42,528 nt of DNA from Acanthaster planci (lineage: Eukaryota; Echinodermata; Asteroidea; Valvatida; Acanthasteridae), in the NCBI RefSeq assembly GCF_001949145.1, contig NW_019091402.1, forward strand, positions 1,032,833 to 1,075,360, read 5' to 3'. Shown in pieces: positions 13,301-25,300 of this stretch. The position numbers were made by a program, and so were the translations under genes. How positions within the stretch are numbered: the first letter of the stretch is position 1; every line of letters starts with the position of its first letter. The notes below the pieces were generated by a model that searched no databases, was not told where the DNA came from, and worked only from the letters and a program-made list of their open reading frames with translations.

Positions 13301-16300
13301 ATAAGGTTTTGGGTCCCCACAACATCTAATGTGTGGTCACCACAACTATGGTGCCGGAACTACATGTACGTTCACGCGCGCTCGATGCGGGCAGTTCTGA
13401 ACGTGTGTGACCAACTTCTGTTGGATTCATTCAATTTCATGTGTAGTCGTCGGGTGCCCAGTTGAATATTCCCCCAACCTCTCTCGCTTTACCGTCGAGG
13501 GAGCCCTTCTGAGCTGAGAGCAGCGAATCACTATTTTTGCATGTGGCTTCCATCCACAGAATGGCTGCATACCCCTCTTCCTGGCAGTGGAGTCTGGCAA
13601 CATCTCGGTGGCCCGGGAGCTGCTGACCCACCAGCGAGAGGAGCAACTGCGAACGGTGAAGGCGGACACGGGCGACACGCCGCTCCACGCGGCCTGCCGC
13701 CGCAAGGACCCAGATCTGATCAAGCTGCTGGTGGAATGCGGGGGCAGCGTCAATGTCCAGAATGTAAGTGACTGAGAGCGCAGTTAGCAGAGTCTGTGTC
13801 AGTCTCACAATTTATCAGAATGAGGAATTATCGCAGGTTGAGAAAAATTGACGGCTGAGAAAGTTCATGCATGAAAGTAGATCCAACATCAATATAGGGT
13901 GTAGAGACAATTCAGCATGCCTTTGTAAGTATTACAGTTTGTCAATGAAAATTGGATTACTGAGATCGTGTATGCAGGCGTATCCAACGTCAACGTGCAA
14001 AATGGAAGTTTAGAGATCATTCGGCACGCTCTATGTTACTCTTGCTTTATACTAGAATACATGGTGCATGCAGTTCTGACGAGTTCTGATGAGTTTAAGG
14101 ACGAGTTGATAAGTTTGTGCCTGCAAGTGGAGCCAACATCAAAGTGGTCAATGCGCAGCATGAATGAGGGAAACTTTGGTGGAATCCACGTCAGTGTTTG
14201 ACAGCTAGTCATGACAGCAATTTTGCAAAAATTCAGAAAAATAACGAATGAATGACGGCTTGATTGCACGTGCAGTGCCAGTCGCCTACAAGGGACATTT
14301 ACAGCGCAGCGATTTACAGCACATCATTCACCAGTGCTTAGAGATGTAAAACGGGAGAGGTGTATTTTGCATGAGTAACAAAGCCAGACTTTTTGGAATT
14401 TGTTGGGGCATCCCCCCCCCTCCCCCCGGCCGTCTTTCTGACAGATGACCAGAGGAGATATTTTGGGAGTTCACTACTGTTTATTTACACAAACAGTTTG
14501 GTTTACTAACAGGACGAAGGGCACTCCCCACTGCACATTGCCGCTTGGGTAGGGGACGAGACGACAATGAAATACTTCTATCTAGCGAAGGCAGATGCCA
14601 ACATACTGGACAAGGTGCGTACACAAAATATTGCTCCTCTTTTGCATGTGTGGTTTTACCCATCTGTCGTTTAGCCGACTTCTTGCACTAGTTTATAGTC
14701 TTGAACAAAGTGTAAACACCGCTTGTCAGAATCACAGCAGTGCTGGAAGTGCACTTTGTGCCTCAAATGGTTCACCTCTGCTACATGCAAGAAAAGTTCT
14801 GAGCAGTGATGTGCATTCACTGCTCCTTAATTTGTTTCAACTTCATGTGTTATGGAACATAAAGCAGCTCATTACAGGGCAGGAGAAAAGTTTGGAAATT
14901 TGGTCAGAGTTGGACAAATTTCCCCGAGAGGGAAGTTGTCTCGGACTTGGCTTGTGGTTACTCGCCCAGTGTGCTTGATTATCCGGCCTTCCGTATTAGT
15001 AAAGATGCAGTTGACCTGCATTTCTTTCCTTAACCTACACAGGCCATGACAGCTGACAAATTCACCAAGACCACACAAAAATGTACATAAGTAAATACCA
15101 GTATAAAATTGAAGCATTTTGGTTATGTTTTCTTGACTGGGTTATGACACTGTTTCAGCCAGAATTCAGACAAAACGGACCGTGCATTCCACAAATGTGG
15201 CGCATCCAGGTCTTTGGTCCAGTGAGCAACACGGGAATGTTTCTAAAGACAATTTCCTTATGTTCGTATAGATGTAGCTGAGGTTCTTGCTGAAACTAAC
15301 GTCAGAGGAAAGTCAGATTAAAGTCTGTTTACATGTACATGTATACCACACATGGTAACAGGGGATGGATGAATTAAAGAAAAAGGGGTACATTTACCTT
15401 AAATGGAATTCAAACCAAAACATGTAGGAGTATATATGCACCTGTTCAATAAATCTGGGTGACTGTTTCCCTCTGGGTCATTCTATAAATTTGGGGTCCA
15501 GAGTGGGACATTTTTTCATCCCTGTCACACCGGATATGTACATGTATACTTTGTCAAGGGATATATCATTGAAATTGAGTTCAAACTACTTATATTTGTC
15601 TGGCAGGTGGGCCTAATTTGCAGTACCTATTCATTCTTGGAATGAAACAATGAGTTCTAAACAGTCAAAAACCATATGCCAGAAGTAACAGCGACAGGAA
15701 AAAAAATGACCCCCAAACTTATTGAATGACCCACCTGCAACCAGTTTGGTGTGAGAAAGCTACATGTATAGGGAATAACAAGGCGTTCCCTTTAAAAATG
15801 ACAAATGAGGGAAGAGGGCACCTATTGCGCGCCCCTTTGGATCCCTTTGGTGTCAGAGTTCATCTGAACTACTCAGGAACTTGAGGCCGGGACTTGATGA
15901 ATGACTTGAAGGTTGTGATGGCCCGATTGCTCTTCCAACAAGCCATCCTCAACCAACAGCGGCGGAACAATCGCCGGGCATCGGCCATTAATACTATAGG
16001 CCAATCCATTATGCCCCCCCCCATTGTTGGACCTGCAAAAAGTGAAGGGGGTGGGGATATGCCTCGGTTGAAAAAGTGGGCCCTTCCCTGCTTCTGCTGC
16101 CAGTGTTCGCAACCAACATTTCAGGGTACATGTACATGTATAAAGGAAATGAAGTCAGTTTGGGGATGAATATGTTGTCAGGAGTCCTTTAACCCTAACT
16201 GCCGAAGGGTTGCTAACCTTCCCATTCACACAAAGTTAAACACCCATATAGGACCTAATGCACAGAGGCTGTTGGACTTAGTTTTTTTTTAGGTATGCCA

Positions 16301-19300
16301 AACATAATGCAAAAGCCAGCTGTCTGAGCCTACCAGACCTATCCCCACAGAATTAAACACTTTACTACTGTTTAATTCTGTGTGGTCGGGGAAGGTTAGG
16401 GTTAAACAATTTTAAACCAATTTGAAAGAACCAGCTGTTATGTAGTGGCTAAGATCTGAGGTGACTGCAGAAGCTTAACGTGCTCTATCCTCATAGTCTT
16501 CTGGTGAACCTCACCTACAAAAGAGTTCGTACATGCACTTTACTCAGTCACAGACACATTCTCAGGTAATCTGTATTCCTGGGGGAAACCGACAATGCCG
16601 CCGATCCCCTGAGCCTGTGAAGGCAGATACATGGATTATGCTTGATCCCCGATTTGTTTTGTCTCCACACACAGTGTTTAGCGAGTCTGTGGAAGCAGAC
16701 TGGACGAGTACCCAAACTAGCGCTTGGCCACTTGACAGGACCTGTGTGGTTGTAGTGATTTTATCAAACTATATGAAGGTGTAGAGAGGAAACCGTACAA
16801 ATTTGTACAAATGACTTTCAAGAATCACTTTTTGGGGGCATGTTACTGCATTTCAAAAGAAGGCTGTGAAACGTGTCCACTTGCATTTCTTGACAGTCTG
16901 GTTTGGGGCCGTAATTAGTTATCATCAGCAGTTGTTGAACAAAATCATTAATTGTAAGCTGGTTAATAACCTGTGGAAGATGCCTTCGCACTCTGTCTCG
17001 GATTTTTTTCCCCCAGTCCAAAATTCAGGGCACAAGTTTGGTGACCCAAAAACCCAGGGCATTCTCTTACATGTACACAACGTTTTGACGTAAGACCCAT
17101 TTTAAAAGAAAAAAAAAAAGGATGGAACCATTGGATGCTTTGGCTTGGGGCTTCACTTAACTTGTTACCATGCACTCCAAGCCATTTCTCCATGGCAACT
17201 CTGCCGAACGTCATTCATTATAAAACATCCCCACCACATTGCCCACCGTCTGGTTGTACTGATACGTGTCATTTGTCACTGTCGCCTGAGCAGCCGACCA
17301 TATCAGTACCGTGGTCATGGCTTGATCTTTTTAATCCAGAAAACAATTCCAGCCAGGTATAAAAGTATATTAATTGTCCACATTTTTCCCCCGATATAAT
17401 TTTGTGGCAGTAGCATGCATGCACATTGGTGGAGTGTGACAGTGGAGAGGGTGGAGCTGTAGGCAGGGGGAGGGGGTGAAATCTTGCCCCATCACAAACG
17501 TTGACCTTTTTTTTTTTTGAAAATTGAAAGCCTCCAAATTTCAGAAGAAAATCTCTCCCTTTTGCCTCTTCCTACTCAAATCCGGATTAGCCTCAAGTTA
17601 ACTTTTAACATAGTAGTTGTGAAAGACCAATTAAAAAACTTCCCGATAGTGTACTGAGTACATGGTTTTTATCCACATGAACATGTCCATGTACATGTAT
17701 GTGTGTAAATCTAGGTCTGCTCCTTGTGCATACACGTGTTTGTGCTCTTCAAAATTTTGAGATAATAGGTAATTCCAGAAATTAGGGGTCCACAAGTGTG
17801 GCATTTTCGTCTCCCTGTTACATCTGACATTTGTTATTTGGCATGGAAATATCAACGACTTTGAATTATTTTCACACTTTTTGTATTTGTTTGGCAGGTA
17901 CATGTACTTTGCATTAATTCATCACTCTTGGAAATTAGAAAATGTGTTCTGAACTCACAAAATCATATGTCACATGTGACAGGGACACCAAAAAAATGGA
18001 CCCTTAATTTCTGGAATTACCCATACATGTATGTGTGCAATCAGGCGTACGACGCTCAGTTCTCGTAGTTGATGAGCCGTCATATGTGTATGGTTGATTC
18101 ATACCCCTGGAGGATTTTTTTTAAAGGGAAATAAAGTCTGACATCCATTCTTCGCAGACTGGTCTGGTTCCTGTTTCCAAGTGTAACTTGTGGGGCCATG
18201 GCTTAGCTCTTCCCTCATCCCTGCATCTCAAAAAACAAAGTGTGTTGTTTGATATCGACAGAAGATTCTCACCTGATACATGTACATTGTATAATCCAGA
18301 AATGGATGTGTTAGGAAACGTGAATTCACGGTCTCCTCCCGCCCCCGCCTCTCTTCCACCAACAGTTGGATCGTTCCCCGGTCCACATTGCCGCCGAGAA
18401 TGGCCACACGAACATTGTGGAGTTGCTCGTGGATAAGTTTAAGGCCAATGTGTCAGCCCGGACCAAAGACGGCAGCACCCTGATGCACGTGGCCTCTCAG
18501 TGTGGCCACCCAGAGACGGCGCTCATGTTCCTCAAGAAAGGTGTCCCTCTTCACATGCCAAATAAGGTAGGCTGGTCTCCACTGCCATCTCTGTGCAGGC
18601 TTTCGTGGGTGTTCTTGAGCAGAGCACTTTACTCTGATTTTCCAATCAAGGTGTTATACTTGTCCACAAGCTTTTTATGCGAAGATTCTAAATTTGTGAT
18701 TTCAAGTCTGCATTGTACTTGTACTTTTTAACTTAGTCACATGTAAATGTAATTTCCCAAACTCGCTGCTTCTTTGAAATGTGCCGGAAGCCATCATGCT
18801 GCTTCTGTGTATGTTCATGAGCAAGGCATTTTACCTTGATTTTTTCCACCAAGTATTCTGTATTCCATAGGCTTTTGTGTGAGAAATGGGAATTCCGAGT
18901 TGTGTACTCATTTCAAGTCCACACTGTACAATGTACATGTACAAGTGCCTGGAATTAAAGCTCTGAAATTCAGCATTTCTTGGAAATGTGGCCAAAAAGT
19001 CATCGCAAAGTTTAGACTAGACCAATGTCTTCCAGTAAAGTTGGTACCACCACATCAGGGTAGGGCTGGCATTCATGAGCTCTGACCAAAAAAAAGAATA
19101 CCATTTTTGTAATCCCATGCTGGAAATGTAACATTGTTTGGTATCGGCAAATACATGTAGCAAGGGAGTGAGTTCTTTGTCTTTGCCCAAGTATAGATAG
19201 TTTGGCCAACATGCACTCTTTTACTGCATGGCCTTAAGGGATTAATCCATGTACAATGTCGTATGGCTGTGCAAGCAGTCCGTCGTGCTCATTGTGAGGA

Positions 19301-22300
19301 TGACAGTGACTCCTCGCAGACCGTCCCCACGATTAATTGTCAGTCTCCGCCTTAACGACCAGCAACAACTGTCTGCGGTATTTATCGTGGTTTCCATGGC
19401 AATAGCTTAGAATATCGCAGGACGTAATGGGCTGCTATTGTTCGGCTGGTAAATGCGTTTTCTTAAATTGTTGGATTTTAATACCAAGTATGCTGTACAG
19501 TCCAATAATTGCACGGCAGCGCCATGGCCATAATCTGTTTATGTTATCACAAATGTGCCAGTACCTATCACAAAGTGTAGAAGAGGATTTGTCAGCTGAC
19601 AGCCACTGTCTAGAATTAAGTCGTACCACTTGCGCTTCCGTGAATATGTACATGTACGCATTGCAATATACCCAGTGTTCAGTTTATATCCCATAATTGT
19701 CTGACCTGTGAGCTTGCATTAGAGTGGGGGGGCCCATCTCTAGACTTGTCAGTCGCACTCGGAGTGAACTCGGTGGAGACTACAATCTGGTTTCGGAGAT
19801 TTGATTGTTTTTTTCTCCAAAAAGCAGAACTGTGATTCCAATCCAAGTCTCTGCGACAAGATTTGTCAGGATTTTGCCTGATTTGGGGATTTTATCATTG
19901 GGATTTTCTCAGTGTCTGGATTTTTCAAGCAGTTCCTTTTAAAATCTGGGAAATCCCGAGTTTACTATTGTACTGGGGAACATTTTACATATAAGTTGGT
20001 GCACAAGTACATGTATTTTAAGGGGATAACTTCACTGAGGCAAACACAAATGCGTATGGGTCATTCCATGAGGGTGGGGCACAATTTGTGACGGTGTCCA
20101 CTGTTACGTGGTTTCCGTAAAAATGAACAGCTATTTCCCTGAATGTGGATTCCAAATTATACATCTTGCTAGGCTGAATACAGAGGTGGGTTACTTTCAC
20201 TGAGTAAATTACATGTACCTCCTCTGCGGGTCGTGACAGGTGGTAAAAGTTACCCATGTAACAAGGAAACCATCACAAATTGTGCCCCAACCTCATGGAA
20301 TGACCCACGTGTCGTAGACACCTTCCTATGGGGCCCTTAAAACCACATGTGATTATTTTGTGGATACTTCATTTTCCTTCAATCATACCCTTGAAGTCTG
20401 GAATCAAATGGCTCCTCAAAAAGTGACCGGTTCTTTATGTTAGCCATCAATTAATTAACCAGTTTAAGGTTCCGTGTACAAGTACTGTATACATACATGC
20501 ACATGTATGCATTTTACCTTGTTTCTATCAGGCTGGTGCCGTGTGTCTTCATGCAGCTGCCAAGCGTGGTCACATGGCAGTGGTCAAGGCACTGTTACAA
20601 AAGGGAGCTTTAGTGGATGCCAAGACAAAGGTACCCGTACCTTATTGAATGTCTCTTTTTGCCATTATGCATCAACATCGCCTTCTTAAATATGTTCTGC
20701 TCAAAGTGAATCTTCATCATAACGGGCAGAGAGATCTGGCTTGTTCCCATATTAGAAATTTATACCGCTTTGGTTCTTTCCAAGAGGAAGGTCCATTTCA
20801 TGCGCCCAAACAAAAGCCGGACATAAACAAAACTAGGATTATTGAATCAAAACAAAAGACTGTTCAGTTCAAGGTATTGGGTGCACTCGCCCACGTGACA
20901 AAAATCACACGATGGAACCGCCTTGGACCTAATTGTGTGGCATGTGAACATCTGGTAGACGTTCAGAGGACATTATCTCCAGTAATCCAGTGATCTTCCA
21001 AATTGCAGGAATTTCATAAAATGTATTCCATGAAATTTAAAAAAAAAAAACTTCAACCTTTGATCCAGTGTGACAATACCAGGAAGACGTCTCAACTTTT
21101 CACGGCCCATTCCACCTGTTCAGTGTATTGCACGCCACCATAACATCACAGCGTCTGAAAAGGCCAATGTTTTGCGTTCGCTTGTCTTGTCTTAGGACAG
21201 CTACACAGCATTGCACATAGCAGTCCAGCACTGCAAACCGTTGGTGGTGCAGACTTTGCTGGGCCACGGGGCCCAGGTGCAACTCAAGGGAGGGAAGGTA
21301 AGCTGGACATCGTCGGAAAATGCCCATGATGAAACTTGAGCCTACCTAGCAAGAGGCTGTATTGAAGCCGTGCTCTTTACTTGTAAATCTTAGAAGTGTT
21401 ATACTTCAGCAGATACAGGCACTGTACCCAACACATCTTTTTGATAAATTGCAACCGTTGTTGGTCACGTCTCTACGTACATACGCATGCATACCCCAGT
21501 TGCTATGCTTTGACATCAGCATGGTAGTATTCTGAAATGACAGACTTGAGTGAAATGCTTTTATTTCACTGTACATGTATGCAGTGTTGTAGTCAAGTAC
21601 TTTCCGAGTACCAATGTTCTCCGCAAAGTACTGAACTGGGTAAGAGGGAATAAAGCCAGAGTGCACAGGCATTTGATGGTAAATGTGCAAAGGTAAGATT
21701 CCAAAATAAATGTTAGACTTCAGACACTCCCAGTTGTGTAAAATTTAAGTTTTAAGGAGAAAGGTACGTGGAAAGTACTCAGCCGAGTACTTTCCGAGTA
21801 CTTTTTTCCTAAAAAGTTAATTTTAATCCAACAGTGAAGGTCTGAAGTCATGATGTTGCTTTGTAATCTTACCTTTATGCATGTATCATCAAATGCCGAT
21901 GTACTTCAGCTTTGTTCCCTCCTAACTAGTTAAATATTTGGCAGAGAACTTGGTTCTCAAAAAGCACTCGACTATATCACTGCATATATGTAAGCCACTG
22001 AACTTGCTCAGAAGCAAACTTTGTACATACTTTAACACATGCAAAGATATTATGTTACTTAGTGGGACGTCAAAACAAAGTACAGACTGTGCTCTTTGCA
22101 ATGTTTGTAAAAGGCTATGGCTGTGGCAAGCCAATGGCTAATGACTGTTATCACTTTCCATAGTCATGTGTTACGTACAGCCGCAGCCAGTCGATTTGGA
22201 CACAAGTCTAAAGTACAGTCTGGTCAGATCAAGTCAGATTTGCAGATATATATCATTATGCCTTGGGGGAAAGTCCCTCCGGGAATATACCCTGGCCGCG

Positions 22301-25300
22301 ATGTTTGCTGTCGTTGATGAGATCTCATTTTGTCCAAGTAATGACACCTCTTTGAAAGGGAATTCATTGAATGGTGGATCTGTTGGGTATTCCTGTAGGC
22401 GGAGGAAACACCCCTGCACATCGCAGCTCGCATCAAGGAAGGGGAGAAGGTAGCGGAGATGTTACTGAAGAGTGGCGCTGACGTCAATGCAGCGATGGCG
22501 GTATGGGTTTTTACCTCAGGCCAACACAAAAAAATTGTTTTGTTTCCTAATTCATCCAAAAGACATTGGGGTGGGAAGGTGGGTAACACATTTTTATAAG
22601 GTGCAGTTATCAATCCTTGATTGAAAGATCAAATAATCGAAAGATCTACTAATTGATGAGGTGATTTCCTAACTGAGTGGATCCTATAATCCTTTAATCA
22701 GTTAGTCACTTGAGAAAGTTATATCACTCAATTGAATATGCTTAGGTAGCATAGAATCTTGGCATGCTGTGTTGTTATTGTAGCGAAAACCTGCTGCATT
22801 GTGGTTGAGACCATCATAAGACCAGTCATAAGAGCAGATACCAGACCAGACACAAGAGCTTACGCAAGACCAAACATAAGAGCAGTCACAAGACCAGACA
22901 AAGATTTAGACATAAGAGCAGTCACAAGACCAGACACAGAACCAGTCACATGACCAGACACAGAACCAGTCACATGACCAGTCACAAAGGATTGCTATTG
23001 TTGCAGTTCATTTGAATAGCCCCTGACTTGCATTTAGACTGAAGGTCTTGTGTCCGTCTTGTGGTGGTCATTATAACTTTTGACTACACGTACAACACTG
23101 GAAACCAGAGGTGCGAGGCCGGAAGTCCACATGTTTTCCTGTTTGTTCAATCTATAGAATGGAGAGACGGCCATGCACACAGCAGCTAGACATGGTCATT
23201 TGTTGATGGTACAGGCGTTACTGGAAGAGGGAGGGGATCCTGTGTGCCAGTCCAAGGTAAAAAAAAAACCACTTCATCTCGGGGTTTTTCAAGTTGACAA
23301 ACTAGTCTCCGCAGGTTTCCCTTCGTTTTTGTTCATCACCTACCAATACCTCAGGGAGCTATTATCGACTAGCTGGCCCCAAGCCAGGTTGCAGTTGAGT
23401 AATGTGTCTGTGTCCCAAGATGGATGCCGGGAAACCGTTGGCATGGAGACTGGAAATAAACGTCCATTTGAGCGCGGGCTAGTCGTCCATCAGTCCACGA
23501 TGCTGATGCATGTATTTATTATTCATACCCTGTCAAGTTTATTTGCAACTAATCATGTGTTCCCAGCAAGAAATCTCTGTGCATTTGCCGTCGTGCACAT
23601 CTGTGGCTTGTCCAATTGTTTTGAATTTCTCAACAATGCATTTCTGGCTGAGTCAGTCTGAATTATTGAACGCCTGAATATATGGCCATCCATTCAAATG
23701 AATGCTCAGTTGTACTAAATTTCTTGTTTTATGTCCTTTTTTTTTAATTAGTCTGGTGAGAATCCACTCCATATTGCTGTGCGACGGTCGCATTACCCCA
23801 TCGTCAAGGAGATCATACAGTTCTTGCACAATGAGATGTCGCGCCTGGATGCCGTCATGGCAGTCAACGAACAAAGCACGGTGAATGAGATTTCAGCGAC
23901 TTCAAAACCACTTCAATACATCATGTCACTGTTGAGAGAAAAGAATAGTCTCTTTTCCAGATGTTATGTGCCTCAGACGTGACGCATTGTTCTTTTTGGG
24001 GTGTGGGGGTTGATGTTTTGGTCAGTTTTGTGTTTCCTTCTCTATTTATTGCTTTGAAGCAATGTCCATGTGTCCAGTGACTTGGCTACAAGGAGAATCA
24101 GCGTTTGCCTAGTTGGTGGGGCCTATAACAATTGTTCATGGGCGTTGTAAGGAGGATACTCACCACCCCTCCAGAAGAAAAGTGAATAATAACAAAGGAA
24201 AAATAGAGGAAAGAAAAGGTACTGAAGAAAAAGCTGGATGGAAGGAGATGACGATCACTGATTCACCCCCCAGTTGACCCCCTCTCGCTGTTTACATTTC
24301 CTTTAATCAGACGAGTTATTTGCCCCCTAACCCCCCCTCCCTAAATAAAAGTTCCCCTTGGAATAAATTTTGGCAGTGCACATATAATTGTCAGTTTGTG
24401 TTAAGAATTGTGAACCATAGTATTAAACAGGAAAATCTGTTTGATGGGTTGTTTGTTGCTATATAGACTAATCCGATTAGACGCCATAACTGCAGTGGCA
24501 CCGCACTCACACGCACATTCTTTAGCTTGACGCGCTTGCATTTGGCAAATCACGACACCCTATTGGTCGAAGAGGCATGTAACGCGCGCGTACCACCTGT
24601 CCACGAGAAGTACAGCACCGCAGTAATGGCTTCTACTTCTGGTGGTCGAATTACACTATAGGCTGATTTTTTTTAAGACAGTCAGATGATGTAAGTCTAG
24701 AGACTTTTTTGTGTTTAGGAAGGAGAAACACCGCTCCACTATGCAGCTGAAATCACAAAAGAGATGATCCATTACTCTGGGGAGGATACTGACATCATGC
24801 AGTTGTTGCTGCAGTATGATGCGGACATCAACCTCATCACTAAACTGGTACGTATGCTTGATACGATGGCCAGGTCGTGCAACTTAATTGACTGTTGCCA
24901 GCCTGAAGCTGCATCCGAATCTGTTGTCCAGAGCTAGGTCTGGGTCTTTCCTCCATCAGAAATGTGTGGAGACGCGTAGACAATAGACCTAGCCGTAACT
25001 CTGGAAGCCCTTTCGGACACGGCCTGAGTTCTTGTTGGAATCGACTTTCTAGATGTCAGCTGTTTTCACAGATTTATTCTAGTTTGGGAACTATGCACAG
25101 TGGGAATGCAGTGTTTGCTCGCCCAGTTTTCATTGGAATGTGCACAAAGGCTTTAGCATCTCTGCCGTGAGATCAGGTGTAGACACGAGCAGTGTAAATT
25201 GCCATTTGGTTATGGTACATGTATTTCTTGGCATATGTACTGCTGAAGGAATTGTGGTTGGTCGGGCCCTAGACCATTTCCAAACCAGCTGGCTTTGGAT

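Larger units (their letters stand above)
11328..13559 (+). other. Intron 3, 2.2 kb, no exon seen
   Basis: Mostly AT-rich DNA. It contains a polyA-terminated segment ending near 12589 and a tRNA-like fragment near 13.06 kb, both listed separately. The open frames on both strands around 12727-13202 lie over the tRNA-like fragment and show no protein domain. Confidence 0.7.
14615..18365 (+). other. Intron 5, 3.75 kb, transposon-rich
   Basis: No exon seen. It holds two family 2 MITE copies (15475-15732, 17765-18025), a foldback element with telomere-like ends (16188-16406) and TACATGTA clusters. Open frames in it (for example 16533-16784) lack domains and splice context. Confidence 0.7.
18567..20531 (+). 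other. Intron 6, 2.0 kb
   Basis: Contains a degenerate duplication of about 200 bp (18610-18995) and a family 1 MITE (20058-20306). No exon is supported on either strand; a 66-codon minus-strand frame at 19012-19212 has no domain. Confidence 0.7.

Noticed and set aside
20649-20993. 114-codon plus-strand frame in intron 7
   Set aside because: No similarity to any channel segment, no splice context, and the flanking exons join perfectly without it.
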